Under the pieces are notes generated by a model. It saw only the letters and a program-made list of their open reading frames with translations, had not been told where the DNA came from and did not search any database. From an uncultured Alistipes sp. (lineage in GTDB: Bacteria; Bacteroidota; Bacteroidia; Bacteroidales; Rikenellaceae), in contig CALDPX010000008.1 of assembly GCA_937911745.1 (NCBI GenBank), positions 3,248 to 67,247 of the forward strand: 64,000 bases of DNA, given 5' to 3'. Shown one piece after another: positions 53,618 to 62,015 of the stretch; within the stretch, counting starts at the first letter, position 1; each line of letters begins with the position of its first letter. The position numbers and the translations under genes are program-made.

Positions 53618-54298
53618 ATGGAAGTTAAAAAGAATCCCAAAGTAGATCTCCAAAACCGTAAAGGTATCTTTTTGGAGATTGGTCTGATCGTTTCGCTTGC
53701 TCTTTGCATTGTTGCTTTCAGCGTTGGTCAAAGCAAGAAGACTATCGAGATTGTTACCGTTACCGGTCCCGAAGTTGAGGTAGAACTTGTTGACGTAACC
53801 AAACCCGAAGAGCCCAAACCTCAGGCGCCCGTAAAGCAGGCTGTAAAACTCATCACCGAGGCCATCAACGTTGTGAAGAACGACGCTGTCATTGAGGAAG
53901 ACATCGACTTCAAGGATTTCGACGAGGACGAAGAGATTATCGTAGAGGAGATTGTCGTAGAGGAGGAGATCGTAGAGGAGGCTGCTTTTGTTAAAGTTGA
54001 GATTATGCCTTCGTTTATGGGCGGCGACCTCAATACTTTCCGTACTTGGTTCTCGGGCGAGTTCAAAATCCCCGCAGTGGCTGCTGAGAACGGCATTCAG
54101 GGTAAGGTGGTTATGAAGTTCGTGATTGAGAAAGACGGTAGCATAGGTGGTATCGAATTCCTCCAATCGCCCGATAAGGTATACGAGGATGAGGCAAGGC
54201 GCGTTCTGATGAAATCGCCTAAGTGGACTCCCGGTCGTCAGCGTGACCAGGTGGTTCGCGTATTCTACATCCTGCCCATCGACTGCCGTTTGCAGTAG
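53618..54298 (+). CDS. tonB: TonB-family energy transducer
   Basis: 226 residues. One N-terminal membrane anchor (IFLEIGLIVSLALCIVAFSV), a Pro/Lys then strongly acidic periplasmic linker (about 50-125, rich in Glu/Asp/Val), and a TonB C-terminal domain (TFRTWFSGEFKIPAVAAENG, GKVVMKFVIEKDGSIGGIEF, SPKWTPGRQRDQVVRVFYIL). It could energise the SusC-type transporters by contacting their TonB box, but no exbB/exbD is adjacent. Own promoter and terminator. Confidence 0.93.
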   Translation: MEVKKNPKVDLQNRKGIFLEIGLIVSLALCIVAFSVGQSKKTIEIVTVTGPEVEVELVDVTKPEEPKPQAPVKQAVKLITEAINVVKNDAVIEEDIDFKDFDEDEEIIVEEIVVEEEIVEEAAFVKVEIMPSFMGGDLNTFRTWFSGEFKIPAVAAENGIQGKVVMKFVIEKDGSIGGIEFLQSPDKVYEDEARRVLMKSPKWTPGRQRDQVVRVFYILPIDCRLQ

Positions 54299-54328
54299 AG
54301 AGGTGTCACAAGACAAAACATCACACAA

Positions 54329-54360
54329 GGGGGACTTGCTTTGTTGAGTCCCCTTTTTTT
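54329..54360 (+). terminator. Intrinsic terminator after tonB
   Basis: Stem GGGGACT/AGTCCCC followed by seven T. Confidence 0.85.
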
Positions 54361-54411
54361 AGAAACTATTTGATGGATTTAGGCTCTCTTTTTGAGGAGT
54401 CAATACTTCAT

Positions 54412-55620
54412 ATGGCAGAACAAGACAACAACATACCAACCATCAATCGAGACTACCAAAGGGCAGTCCTTGTTGCTGTGTGTCGTGACCGTCAGCCAAT
54501 GGCACAGGTGGAGGAGTATCTTGACGAACTCGAATTCCTCGCCGAGACGGCACATATCGTCACAGAGCATCGCTTTGTGCAGAAACTCTCCTCTCCCGAC
54601 AGCCGCTACTTTGTGGGTCCGGGCAAGTTGGAGGAGATTCGCGACTGGTGCGAGGAGATGGAGATTGATGTTGTAATCTTCGATGACGAACTGTCGCCAT
54701 CGCAGACCCGCAACATTGAGAAGGTTATCGGCAGACGCATTTCGGACCGCACAAGGCTCATCCTCGACATATTCGTGCAGAGGGCTCGCACAGCCTACGC
54801 CAAAACGCAGGTCAAACTTGCGCAATATGAGTATATGTTGCCCCGCCTGACGGGTATGTGGACTCACTTGGAGCGCCAGAGAGGTGGTACGGGTACTCGT
54901 GGAGGTTCGGGTGAAAGAGAGATTGAGACCGACCGAAGGGTTGTGCGCAACAACATCTCGAAACTCAAAGAGGAGCTCAAAAAGATTGACCGACAAATGG
55001 CGGTGCAGCGTAGCAACCGTGGCTCAATGGTAAGGGTTGCGCTGGTGGGCTACACCAACGTGGGTAAATCGACACTGATGAACCTCATAAGCAAAAGCGA
55101 TGTCTTTGCCGAGAACAAACTCTTTGCAACACTCGACACTACGGTGCGCAAAGTGGTCTTTGACAACCTCCCGTTCCTGATGTCCGACACCGTAGGTTTC
55201 ATCCGCAAATTGCCCACACAACTTGTCGAGGCGTTCAAATCTACGCTCGATGAGGTGAGGGAGGCGGACCTGCTGATTCACGTTGTGGACATATCGCACC
55301 CCGCCTTTGAGGACCAGCTGAATGTCGTCAAACAAACACTTGCCGACATCGGCGCAAGCGACAAGCCCGTATTCTTGGTGTTCAACAAGATAGACGCCTA
55401 CACTTGGACTCCAAAGGAGAAAGACGACCTGACGCCCGCAACCAAGGAGAATATCTCGCTCGAAGAGTTGCAGCGCAGTTGGATAGCCAAGGCAAACACC
55501 CCCTGCATATTCCTCTCGGCCCTCACAAAGGAGAATATCGACAAGTTCCGCACCGACCTCTACGGTATGGTACGCGAGATACACGCAGGTCGTTATCCCT
55601 TCAACAATTTCTTGTATTAG
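54412..55620 (+). CDS. hflX: GTPase HflX
   Basis: 402 residues from ATG 54412; an ATG at 54373 or TTG at 54370 would add 13-14 residues, but 54412 places AVLVAV at the usual distance from the N-terminus. N-terminal HflX domain (FVGPGKLEEIRDWCEEME, DDELSPSQTRNIEKVIGRRI, LARYxYMLPRL-like AQYEYMLPRLTGMWTHLERQ), then the G domain: VALVGYTNVGKSTLMNLI (G1), DTVGFIRKLP (G3), FNKIDAY (G4), LSALTKEN (G5). Binds and splits stalled ribosomes. upp follows by 41 bp. Confidence 0.94.
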   Translation: MAEQDNNIPTINRDYQRAVLVAVCRDRQPMAQVEEYLDELEFLAETAHIVTEHRFVQKLSSPDSRYFVGPGKLEEIRDWCEEMEIDVVIFDDELSPSQTRNIEKVIGRRISDRTRLILDIFVQRARTAYAKTQVKLAQYEYMLPRLTGMWTHLERQRGGTGTRGGSGEREIETDRRVVRNNISKLKEELKKIDRQMAVQRSNRGSMVRVALVGYTNVGKSTLMNLISKSDVFAENKLFATLDTTVRKVVFDNLPFLMSDTVGFIRKLPTQLVEAFKSTLDEVREADLLIHVVDISHPAFEDQLNVVKQTLADIGASDKPVFLVFNKIDAYTWTPKEKDDLTPATKENISLEELQRSWIAKANTPCIFLSALTKENIDKFRTDLYGMVREIHAGRYPFNNFLY

Positions 55621-55661
55621 AACAAAGAGACCAAAAAGTAACTATATAACACAACAAAGGT

Positions 55662-56315
55662 ATGGTACACATTCTTGACAAAGAGAGTTCAATTCTCAAC
55701 AAGTTTCTTGCGGAGATTCGCGATGTAAACATTCAGGGCGACAGTATGCGCTTTCGCCGCAACCTCGAACGCATTGCAGAGATTTGCGCCTACGAGATTA
55801 GCCGCACCCTCAACTACACACCCCAGATTGTCGAAACACCACTGGGAGAGGCTCAGGTGATGCTCTCGGATGACAAGATTGTCCTTGCCACCATTCTGCG
55901 TGCGGGATTACCCTTCCATAGCGGCTTTCTAAACTTCTTCGATGGCGCACAAAACGCCTTCGTGACCGCCTACCGCAAGCACCACAAAGACGGCTCCTTT
56001 GAGGTTAAGGTGGAGTATATTTCGTGTGGTGTGCTCGAAGGTAAGGTGCTTATTCTGGTCGATCCAATGCTTGCAACGGGCACCTCGCTCGTCTACTCCT
56101 ACGAAGCACTTGTAGCCAAAGGCGGAGCCCCCAAAGAGTTGCACGTTGCGGCAGTCATAGCCAGCGAAGAGGGCGTGGAATATGCAGAGAAACACCTGCC
56201 CCACGGCACACACATCTGGTGCGCATCGGTAGATCCAGAACTCTCGGCACAGAGTTACATCATCCCCGGTCTGGGCGATGCAGGCGACCTCGCCTATGGC
56301 TCCAAGTTGGAGTAG
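55662..56315 (+). CDS. upp: Uracil phosphoribosyltransferase
   Basis: 217 residues. PRPP-binding loop VDPMLATGTSLVYSYEALVA, LATILRAGLPFHSGFLNFF and the uracil-contact C-terminal segment YIIPGLGDAGDLAYG are typical. Converts uracil and PRPP to UMP. Downstream of hflX; element R copy 3 begins 24 bp after its stop. Confidence 0.93.
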   Translation: MVHILDKESSILNKFLAEIRDVNIQGDSMRFRRNLERIAEICAYEISRTLNYTPQIVETPLGEAQVMLSDDKIVLATILRAGLPFHSGFLNFFDGAQNAFVTAYRKHHKDGSFEVKVEYISCGVLEGKVLILVDPMLATGTSLVYSYEALVAKGGAPKELHVAAVIASEEGVEYAEKHLPHGTHIWCASVDPELSAQSYIIPGLGDAGDLAYGSKLE

Positions 56316-56339
56316 ATTCGTCTGCGCCACTTATCTTCT

Positions 56340-56605
56340 CCGCTTTTTGTAAAAAGCGGAACCAAAAACTTTTAGTGCAGCCCATACGGTGAGGTGTGGC
56401 TGCCTTTGCAGGCAGATTAGCTGTCAAAACAATAGCCCTCTTTCAAACAAGTTTGAGAGGGCTATTCTTTTGCCCGCCACTCTCCTTCGGATAGCCACAC
56501 ACCTCCCCGAAAAAAGGCTTCCCTCACACCCTCCTTGTAACCCCTGTTATCCTTGTAACCCTTGTTCACTCCTGTAACCCCTGTTATCCCTGCTATCCTT
56601 GTTTG
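56340..56605 (+). repeat. Cloverleaf element R copy 3
   Basis: Hairpin CCGCTTTTTGTAAAAAGCGG, AACCAAAAACTTTTAGTGCA, multi-arm fold 56388-56506: outer GTGTGGCT/AGCCACAC, arm I CTGCC/GGCAG, arm II AATAGCCCTC/GAGGGCTATT around TTCAAACAAGTTTGA; arm III is imperfect here. Then CCCCGAAAAAA and C-rich 9-mers. Gene-free gap 56316-56690. Confidence 0.75.
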
Positions 56606-56614
56606 CCACTCCTA

Positions 56615-56664
56615 TAAAAAAAGTCGGTGCGCTTACCCCCGAAAGGTAATCGCACCGACTTTTT
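56615..56664. terminator. Bidirectional terminator
   Basis: Stem AAAAAGTCGGTGCG/CGCACCGACTTTTT around a 19-base loop, between converging upp/R3 and the small membrane protein gene. Confidence 0.75.
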
Positions 56665-56690
56665 AACGAGAGTTTCTCGCGAGGGGAAAA

Positions 56691-56882
56691 CTACTGTTTA
56701 TTGAACCAAGTTTCGAGGTTTTGGCGAGCCCAGAAATAGTAGAGCGCAAGACCCACCCAACTTGTAGCCAACACAATCACTGCCACAATAAGTTTCCAGG
56801 GCAAATCGATGTTTTTCTTGAAAACGTCAAGCACGCACCACACAGCGCACACAAGACCTACGATGTAAAGAATAAATCCCAT
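56691..56882 (-). CDS. Small two-helix membrane protein (PLDc_N-like)
   Basis: 63 residues with two hydrophobic segments (GFILYIVGLVCAVWCVLDVF and LIVAVIVLATSWVGLALYYF) separated by KKNIDLPWK; similar to the short PLDc_N/phospholipase-D N-terminal type of membrane protein seen alone in many bacteria. Function unknown. A clean terminator follows it on the minus strand, supporting a real gene. Confidence 0.75.
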   Translation of the reverse strand: MGFILYIVGLVCAVWCVLDVFKKNIDLPWKLIVAVIVLATSWVGLALYYFWARQNLETWFNKQ

Positions 56883-56958
56883 AATTTTTTAGTTTTGTTT
56901 GAGTTAGTTTATAGCGTTAAGTATTGTTTCATTTCTCCTCTCCCCCTCATAAAAAGGG

Positions 56959-56981
56959 GTAGATGCCCGCAAGATGTACTT
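56959..56981 (-). repeat. Isolated right arm of palindrome P-E
   Basis: AGATGCCCGCAAGATGTACT at 56961-56980 repeats 57130-57149 exactly; followed by a left-arm-like stretch GAGTGCGTATCGCAAGGCGA. Confidence 0.65.
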
Positions 56982-57029
56982 TGAACGAGTGCGTATCGCA
57001 AGGCGAGGTATTCTCATCCCACCCCCTAT

Positions 57030-57152
57030 AAAAAGTGCATATTGCGGAGCAGATGCAAGGCTTGCGATGGGCGAGGATGCGGAGTTTGCCACTCGCAAAT
57101 GAGCAATCCGAGCCCGAGTGTAACGCAGCAGATGCCCGCAAGATGTACTTTT
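57030..57152. repeat. Long palindrome P-E ending at the murA stop codon
   Basis: 123 bp. Outer arms AAAAGTGCATATTGCGG and CCGCAAGATGTACTTTT, inner arms GGGCGAGGATGC and GCAATCCGAGCCC, centre GAGTTTGCCACTCGCAAATG. The centre itself changes (TTTAC to TTTGC, GTAAA to GCAAA) with pairing kept. Confidence 0.8.
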
Positions 57153-58465
57153 TATTCGTGGCGGATGATTTTAAGCCCAAGATTATTCAATCGTCCCTCG
57201 ATGTTTTGGTAGCCTCGGTCAATCTGCTCAACATTCTGGATGATACTCTTACCGTCGGCATTGAGTGCTGCAAGGAGCAGTGCCACACCCGCACGGATGT
57301 CGGGCGAGGACATCGTGGTGGGGCGCAAGCGGCGCGAGTGGTCGTGACCGATAACCGTAGCCCTATGGGGGTCGCAGAGGATAATCTGTGCGCCCATATC
57401 TATCAGTTTATCCACGAAGAATAGGCGGCTCTCGAACATCTTCTGGTGAATCAAGACAGAGCCTTTGGCTTGCGTAGCCACAACAAGAAAGACACTCAGC
57501 AGGTCGGGGGTAAGACCGGGCCAAGGAGCATCGGCAATGGTCATAATGGAGCCGTCCATAAAACTCTCTATCTCGTAGTGTTCCTGTTTGGGAATGAAGA
57601 TGTCGTCACCCCTCTGCTCGAAGCGGATACCCATACGGGCAAACTGTGCGGGGATGATGCCGAGGTTGTCAAACGACACGTTTTTGATGGTCAGTTCGGA
57701 CTGTGTCATTGCTGCCAAGCCGATAAAACTACCCACCTCAATCATATCGGGCAGCATAGTGTGCTCCGTACCGCCGAGCGACTTCACACCGTGTATGGTC
57801 AGAAGGTTGGAGGCTATGCCTTCGATTTTTGCGCCCATACGGCAGAGCATCTTGCAGAGTTGTTGCAGATAGGGCTCACAAGCGGCATTATAGATGGTGG
57901 TTGTACCCTCGGCAAGAACGGCTGCCATAACGATATTGGCAGTGCCCGTAACAGAAGCCTCATCGAGGAGCATATAGGTGCCCTGCAACTTCGAAGCGTC
58001 GACCTCGAAGAAGTCGCCCGCAGAGTCGAAGTTGATGCGTGCGCCGAGTTTTTGGAAGCCTATGAAGTGAGTGTCGAGCCTACGGCGACCTATCTTATCG
58101 CCACCCGGCTTGGGGATATAAGCCACACCAAAGCGAGCCAAGAGAGGACCGATGACCATCACCGAGCCACGCAACTTAGAGCCGCGTTTGCGGTAGTCCT
58201 CGGTGCGCAGGTAGCCCAGATCGATATTCTTAGCACGGAAAGTGTAGGTACCCTCGGCAAGTCGCTCAATCTCCACGCCCAAGTTGCGCAGCAGTTCTAT
58301 AAGAGCCAGCACATCGACAATCTCGGGGACATTGTGGAGTGTCACACGCTCCTCGGTAAGGAGTGTGGCACAGATAATCTGCAATGCCTCATTCTTTGCT
58401 CCCTGTGGGGTAATCTCCGCCCCTGCTTTCATCTGGCGTCCGCCATAAACCTCAAAATATGCCAT
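57152..58465 (-). CDS. murA: UDP-N-acetylglucosamine 1-carboxyvinyltransferase
   Basis: 437 residues. Begins AYFEVYGGRQMKAGAEITPQ with the substrate Lys-Asn pair (GAKNEALQI). The catalytic loop reads PKPGGDKIGRRRLDTHFIG: Asp123 stands where most MurA enzymes have the Cys that fosfomycin alkylates. Other signatures: MLLDEASVTGTANIVMAAVL and LTPDLLSVFLVVATQA. First committed step of peptidoglycan synthesis. Its stop codon is adjacent to palindrome P-E. Confidence 0.96.
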   Translation of the reverse strand: MAYFEVYGGRQMKAGAEITPQGAKNEALQIICATLLTEERVTLHNVPEIVDVLALIELLRNLGVEIERLAEGTYTFRAKNIDLGYLRTEDYRKRGSKLRGSVMVIGPLLARFGVAYIPKPGGDKIGRRRLDTHFIGFQKLGARINFDSAGDFFEVDASKLQGTYMLLDEASVTGTANIVMAAVLAEGTTTIYNAACEPYLQQLCKMLCRMGAKIEGIASNLLTIHGVKSLGGTEHTMLPDMIEVGSFIGLAAMTQSELTIKNVSFDNLGIIPAQFARMGIRFEQRGDDIFIPKQEHYEIESFMDGSIMTIADAPWPGLTPDLLSVFLVVATQAKGSVLIHQKMFESRLFFVDKLIDMGAQIILCDPHRATVIGHDHSRRLRPTTMSSPDIRAGVALLLAALNADGKSIIQNVEQIDRGYQNIEGRLNNLGLKIIRHE

Positions 58466-58540
58466 AGGAAAAAGTGTGTTTATTCAAGTTTGATTGTAAA
58501 GTTAGTATTTTTTATCGTAAGGAGCAAATCCTACACCTCC

Positions 58541-59563
58541 CTACTCCTTACCACCGAAGAGGTTGAAGCGTGCAAGCACCCTATTGCGGCGTGGCAGGAT
58601 AGTGAGTTCCACCAACAGCAACACAAGTGCCGCAACAAGCGGTATATGGAATTTCTCGTCGTACTCCTCGAAAATCTCGGTCTTGAACTTCGACTTCTCG
58701 GTTCGGTTTATCTTATCGACAATCTCCTGCACACCCACACTCGCTGCCGTAGCCCTAATGTAGGCTCCACCCGTTGTGGCGGCAATTTTTTGGAGAGTTG
58801 TTTCGTCCAATTTCGACACCACAATCTCGCCCTTGTCGTCACGCACAAAATCATCGCCAATGTTAATTGGTGCTCCCTCGGGGGTGCCGATACCTATTGT
58901 GTAGACTTGCACACCCTTCTCGGCAGCCCTCTCGGCAGCCGCCAGAGCATCGTCCTCGTGGTTTTCGCCATCGGTAACAAGCACCACCACTCTACTACCC
59001 TCTGAGTCGCTCGAAAAAGCACTTGTGGCAAGGTCTATGGCGGCACCTATTGCCGTACCTTGTTTGGTAACCTGCGTGGGCGAAATGCGTTCCACAAAGT
59101 TGCGGGCTGTAAGGTAGTCCGAGGTGATGGGTAGTTGGACATAGGCATCGCCCGCAAAGACCACAACGCCAATACGCTCCTCCGACAAGCCCTCTATAAC
59201 CCTGCTAACTGCATATTTCGTGCGCTCCAACCTATTGGGTGAGAAGTCGCTCGCCAGCATAGAGTTCGACACGTCAATAGCCACCATAATCTCTACGCCC
59301 TCGCGCTCCACCTCGCGGAGTTTGGAGCCCGCCTGAGGGCGTGCAACAGCGACAACAACAAGCGCCACAGCCACCACAAAAATCCAAAACTTCCACCTTA
59401 GTTTCGCAATCGACATATCGGGAGCCAAACGCCTAAGAGCACTCTGGCTGCCAAATTGGGCGAGGGATTTACGCCTACGGGCCACCATCAGCTCAAACAG
59501 CACCACAAAGACGGGTACCAATAAAAGCAGGTACAAAAACTCTATGTTCGCAAATCTAAACAT
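58541..59563 (-). CDS. batB: BatB-like VWA-domain membrane protein
   Basis: 340 residues. N-terminal membrane segment (FLYLLLLVPVFVVLFELMV), second segment (FWIFVVAVALVVVAVA), von Willebrand A domain with MIDAS motif AIDVSNSMLASDFSP and VVVLVTDGENHEDDALAAAE, and a C-terminal membrane segment (PLVAALVLLLVELTILP). Member of the Bat (Bacteroides aerotolerance) set. 12 bp after BatA, last gene of this stretch. Confidence 0.9.
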   Translation of the reverse strand: MFRFANIEFLYLLLLVPVFVVLFELMVARRRKSLAQFGSQSALRRLAPDMSIAKLRWKFWIFVVAVALVVVAVARPQAGSKLREVEREGVEIMVAIDVSNSMLASDFSPNRLERTKYAVSRVIEGLSEERIGVVVFAGDAYVQLPITSDYLTARNFVERISPTQVTKQGTAIGAAIDLATSAFSSDSEGSRVVVLVTDGENHEDDALAAAERAAEKGVQVYTIGIGTPEGAPINIGDDFVRDDKGEIVVSKLDETTLQKIAATTGGAYIRATAASVGVQEIVDKINRTEKSKFKTEIFEEYDEKFHIPLVAALVLLLVELTILPRRNRVLARFNLFGGKE

Positions 59564-59575
59564 CTCTCTTTTTTG

Positions 59576-60562
59576 CTAAGGTAGTTTGTTAATCCACACC
59601 CTCTCTACGAGGAATTCCGCACACAGCAGCAACAAAGCCCACAAGAGCCACACGCCAAAGAGTTCGTTATGGCGGGTGTAGTTATCGGTTTCGATTTTGG
59701 TCTTTTCGAGTTCGTTAATCCTATCATAGACCTCACGCAGGGTGTTCTTATCCGTAGCGCGGAAGTACTCGCCACCCGTCTTGGCAGCAATATCTGTCAG
59801 CGTCTGCTCATCAATCTCAACCCTCTGTTGCGAGTAGCGCATCTTACCCCACGCATCGTAGTAGGGGTAGGGTGCGTAGCCCCTCTTGCCTACGCCAATA
59901 GTATATACCCTTATGCCATACTCGGCAGCAATCTCGGCAGCCGACAGTGGGGCAATCTGTCCCGCATTATTAACACCATCGGTAAGCAGTATGATAACCT
60001 TGCTCTTAGCCTCCGACTCGCGAAGTCTATTGACAGCCGTTGCCAAGCCCATACCTATTGCCGTACCGTCCTCCACAACGCCAAACCTCACCTGCGACAA
60101 CAGAGTCTGCAACGCCGCCTTATCGGTTGTCAGTGGGCTCTGAGTATAACTCTCGCCCGCAAAGACCACCAAACCTATCCTGTCGTTGGGACGGTCTGCA
60201 ATAAACCTCGCAGCCACATCCTTGGCAGCCGTAAGCCTATCGGGCTCGAAGTCGGCAGCCAGCATAGTGCCCGACACATCCAGCGACAGCACAATGTCAA
60301 TACCCTCAACCGTTGTCTTGCTCAGTTGCTCGGTAGTCTGAGGACGAGCCAGAGCCACCACAATCATCGCCACAGCCGCACACCTCAGCACAAAAGGCAG
60401 ATGCCTGCACCACGAGCGCAACGTACGGGGCGCACCACTCAGCATCCCCACATTCGACACCCCGAGCGAAGCACCACCGGCCCTCTCGCGCCATAGGTAG
60501 TAACCCACCATCGGCACAAGCAACAGCAATAACCACAATATCTTCGGACTTGCAAACTCCAT
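59576..60562 (-). CDS. batA: BatA-like VWA-domain membrane protein
   Basis: 328 residues from the ATG at 60562. The frame continues to 60667, but that extension is translation of the repeated hairpin DNA and should be excluded. Membrane segment ILWLLLLLVPMVGYYLW, a second one (CAAVAMIVVALARP), VWA domain with MIDAS LDVSGTMLAADFEP and VIILLTDGVNNAGQIAPLSA, and a C-terminal membrane segment. Paired with BatB. Confidence 0.9.
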   Translation of the reverse strand: MEFASPKILWLLLLLVPMVGYYLWRERAGGASLGVSNVGMLSGAPRTLRSWCRHLPFVLRCAAVAMIVVALARPQTTEQLSKTTVEGIDIVLSLDVSGTMLAADFEPDRLTAAKDVAARFIADRPNDRIGLVVFAGESYTQSPLTTDKAALQTLLSQVRFGVVEDGTAIGMGLATAVNRLRESEAKSKVIILLTDGVNNAGQIAPLSAAEIAAEYGIRVYTIGVGKRGYAPYPYYDAWGKMRYSQQRVEIDEQTLTDIAAKTGGEYFRATDKNTLREVYDRINELEKTKIETDNYTRHNELFGVWLLWALLLLCAEFLVERVWINKLP

Positions 60563-60588
60563 ATTTTCTCTTTTTCTCTTTTTCTTTT

Positions 60589-60935
60589 GCGACTTTTTAT
60601 AAAAAGTCGCCCTTTTCGCACCTTTTTGTAAAAAGGTGCTGCCAAAAACTTTTAGTGCACCAACCAATCGTGGTACTCACTACCGCTTTGCTTAGGAATG
60701 GCTTCGGAGCCACCTGCACTTTGAGCGTCACTCTGACGCCTTGCGGTGAGGTGTGACTATCTTTCGCAGATAGTCTGGCAGTCGAACTGCCAGCCCACCT
60801 TCAAACAAGTTTGAGTGGGCTGACACTTCGCCCGCCACTCTCCTTCGGAGAGCCTCACACCTCCCCGAAAAAACTTCTCTCAAACTCCCCCGTAATCCTT
60901 GTTACACCTGCTATCCTTGTTATCCCTGCAAGAAA
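60589..60935 (+). repeat. Cloverleaf element R copy 4
   Basis: Two hairpins (GCGACTTTTT/AAAAAGTCGC and GCACCTTTTT/AAAAAGGTGC), GCCAAAAACTTTTAGTGCA, an extra insert of about 70 bp, then the multi-arm fold 60745-60866: outer GAGGTGTGA/TCACACCTC, arm I GACTATC/GATAGTC, an additional arm CTGGCAGT/ACTGCCAG, arm II AGCCCACC/GTGGGCT around TTCAAACAAGTTTGA, arm III CTCTCC/GGAGAG; C-rich 9-mer tail. It starts 27 bp upstream of batA. Confidence 0.75.
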
Positions 60936-60942
60936 AACAAGA

Positions 60943-60991
60943 TAGGTAGATGCCAACCGCCTGCCTGCGGCAGGCGTGGCAAGACGGACAG
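60943..60991 (+). repeat. Module M copy 3
   Basis: TAGGTAGATGCCAACCGCC with stem CTGCC/GGCAG and CGTGGCAAGACGGACAG; nearly identical to 33951-34000. Confidence 0.7.
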
Positions 60992-61050
60992 CAACAGAGG
61001 TGGTTTGTCTTATCACATATCTCTCAGTCCTCCCATAACTCCCATACACC

Positions 61051-61087
61051 CTATATGCCTTAGGACTATTGACGTTAGACGTTAGAC
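61051..61087 (+). repeat. GTTAGAC module, copy 3
   Basis: CTATATGCCTTAGGACTATT, then two GTTAGAC units; preceded by CTCCCATAA 9-mers. Confidence 0.65.
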
Positions 61088-61097
61088 CAAATTTCCC

Positions 61098-61222
61098 AGC
61101 GAGTGCATATCGTGAGGCGAGTTCAAGGCTTGGTTTTGATTTTGCTCCGCAGTTTACAAGAGGTAAATGAGGAAGCAAAATCAAAAGCATAACGCAGAAA
61201 TCGCCCACGAGATGTGCTCGCT
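61098..61222. repeat. Long palindrome P-F overlapping the BatC stop codon
   Basis: 125 bp. Outer arms AGCGAGTGCATATCGTGAGG and CCCACGAGATGTGCTCGCT, inner arms GGTTTTGATTTTGCTCC and GGAAGCAAAATCAAAA (as in P-A), centre GTTTACaagagGTAAATGAG. Its end includes two bases of the TAG of the minus-strand gene. Confidence 0.8.
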
Positions 61223-62015
61223 ACCAGTTCTTGCCGGAACGAGGCATCATAACCGCAGCCTTCTCGCCGTCCACCTTCTCGCGAGTCTTATCCTCGGCAG
61301 CCTGCACAGCATCGAGCATCTGCTCGCTCTCGGGGCTTGGTGCGGGGACTTCCTGAGGCTCCTCACCCTCGGATTGGTCGCTTGGCTCGGGTTTCTCGCC
61401 CTGAGGCTCCTCGCCTTGCTGGTCCTCGGGCTGAGGTTGTTCGTTGGGGTTTTGTTCCTTGTCGCCCTGCTCGTTATCCTCGCCGCCCTCGGACTGTTGG
61501 TCTTGATTATCTTGGTTTTGGTTATTTTGGTCGTTCTGGTTGTTCTGTTGGTTTTGGTCGTTGTTCTGCTGGTTCTCCATCATCGCCTTGGTGTAGGCGT
61601 AGTTGAACTTAGCCTCCATATCCTTGGGGTTAAGCCTCAGGGACGACTTATACGACTCCAAAGCCTCCTCCAACTTCTGCTGTTGGAACTGCGCATTGCC
61701 GAGGTTGTAGTGTGTCTTAGCCTTTACCTCGTCCGAAAGGTCGGGGTACTCCAAGAGTTCGCGGAAGGTGTTCTCGGCACTCTCAAAGTCGCCCATAGCA
61801 TATTGTGAGTCGCCAAGATTGAACTTACCCTCCACCGAGGCAGCATCTTTTTGGAGTGCTGTGCGGTACTCCTTTTGTGCCTCCTCCATACGTTGCTCCT
61901 CGTAGAGCGAGTTACCCTTGCGAACGTGGTGGCGTTCGGGATATTTTTGTCCATAGGTTGCTGTCGCAACACAGAGAGCCAATAGTGGCAACAGGTATTT
62001 CAGAACTCTACTCAT
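61221..62015 (-). CDS. batC: BatC-like TPR protein
   Basis: 264 residues from the ATG at 62015, which overlaps the upstream gene's stop (ATGAGTAG) and gives a signal peptide (YLLPLLALCVATATYG). Two to three TPR units (KFNLGDSQYAMGDFESAENT, AKTHYNLGNAQFQQQKLEEA, ALESYKSSLRLNPKDMEAKF) are followed by a long Gln/Asn/Asp/Glu low-complexity tail (about 125-200) and the end SGKNW. Part of the Bat set; it precedes batA here, not after batB as in the common order. Confidence 0.88.
   Translation of the reverse strand: MSRVLKYLLPLLALCVATATYGQKYPERHHVRKGNSLYEEQRMEEAQKEYRTALQKDAASVEGKFNLGDSQYAMGDFESAENTFRELLEYPDLSDEVKAKTHYNLGNAQFQQQKLEEALESYKSSLRLNPKDMEAKFNYAYTKAMMENQQNNDQNQQNNQNDQNNQNQDNQDQQSEGGEDNEQGDKEQNPNEQPQPEDQQGEEPQGEKPEPSDQSEGEEPQEVPAPSPESEQMLDAVQAAEDKTREKVDGEKAAVMMPRSGKNW

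Noticed and set aside
60563..60667. N-terminal extension of BatA
   Set aside because: It is translation of the repeated hairpins of element R4; the ATG at 60562 gives the family N-terminus.
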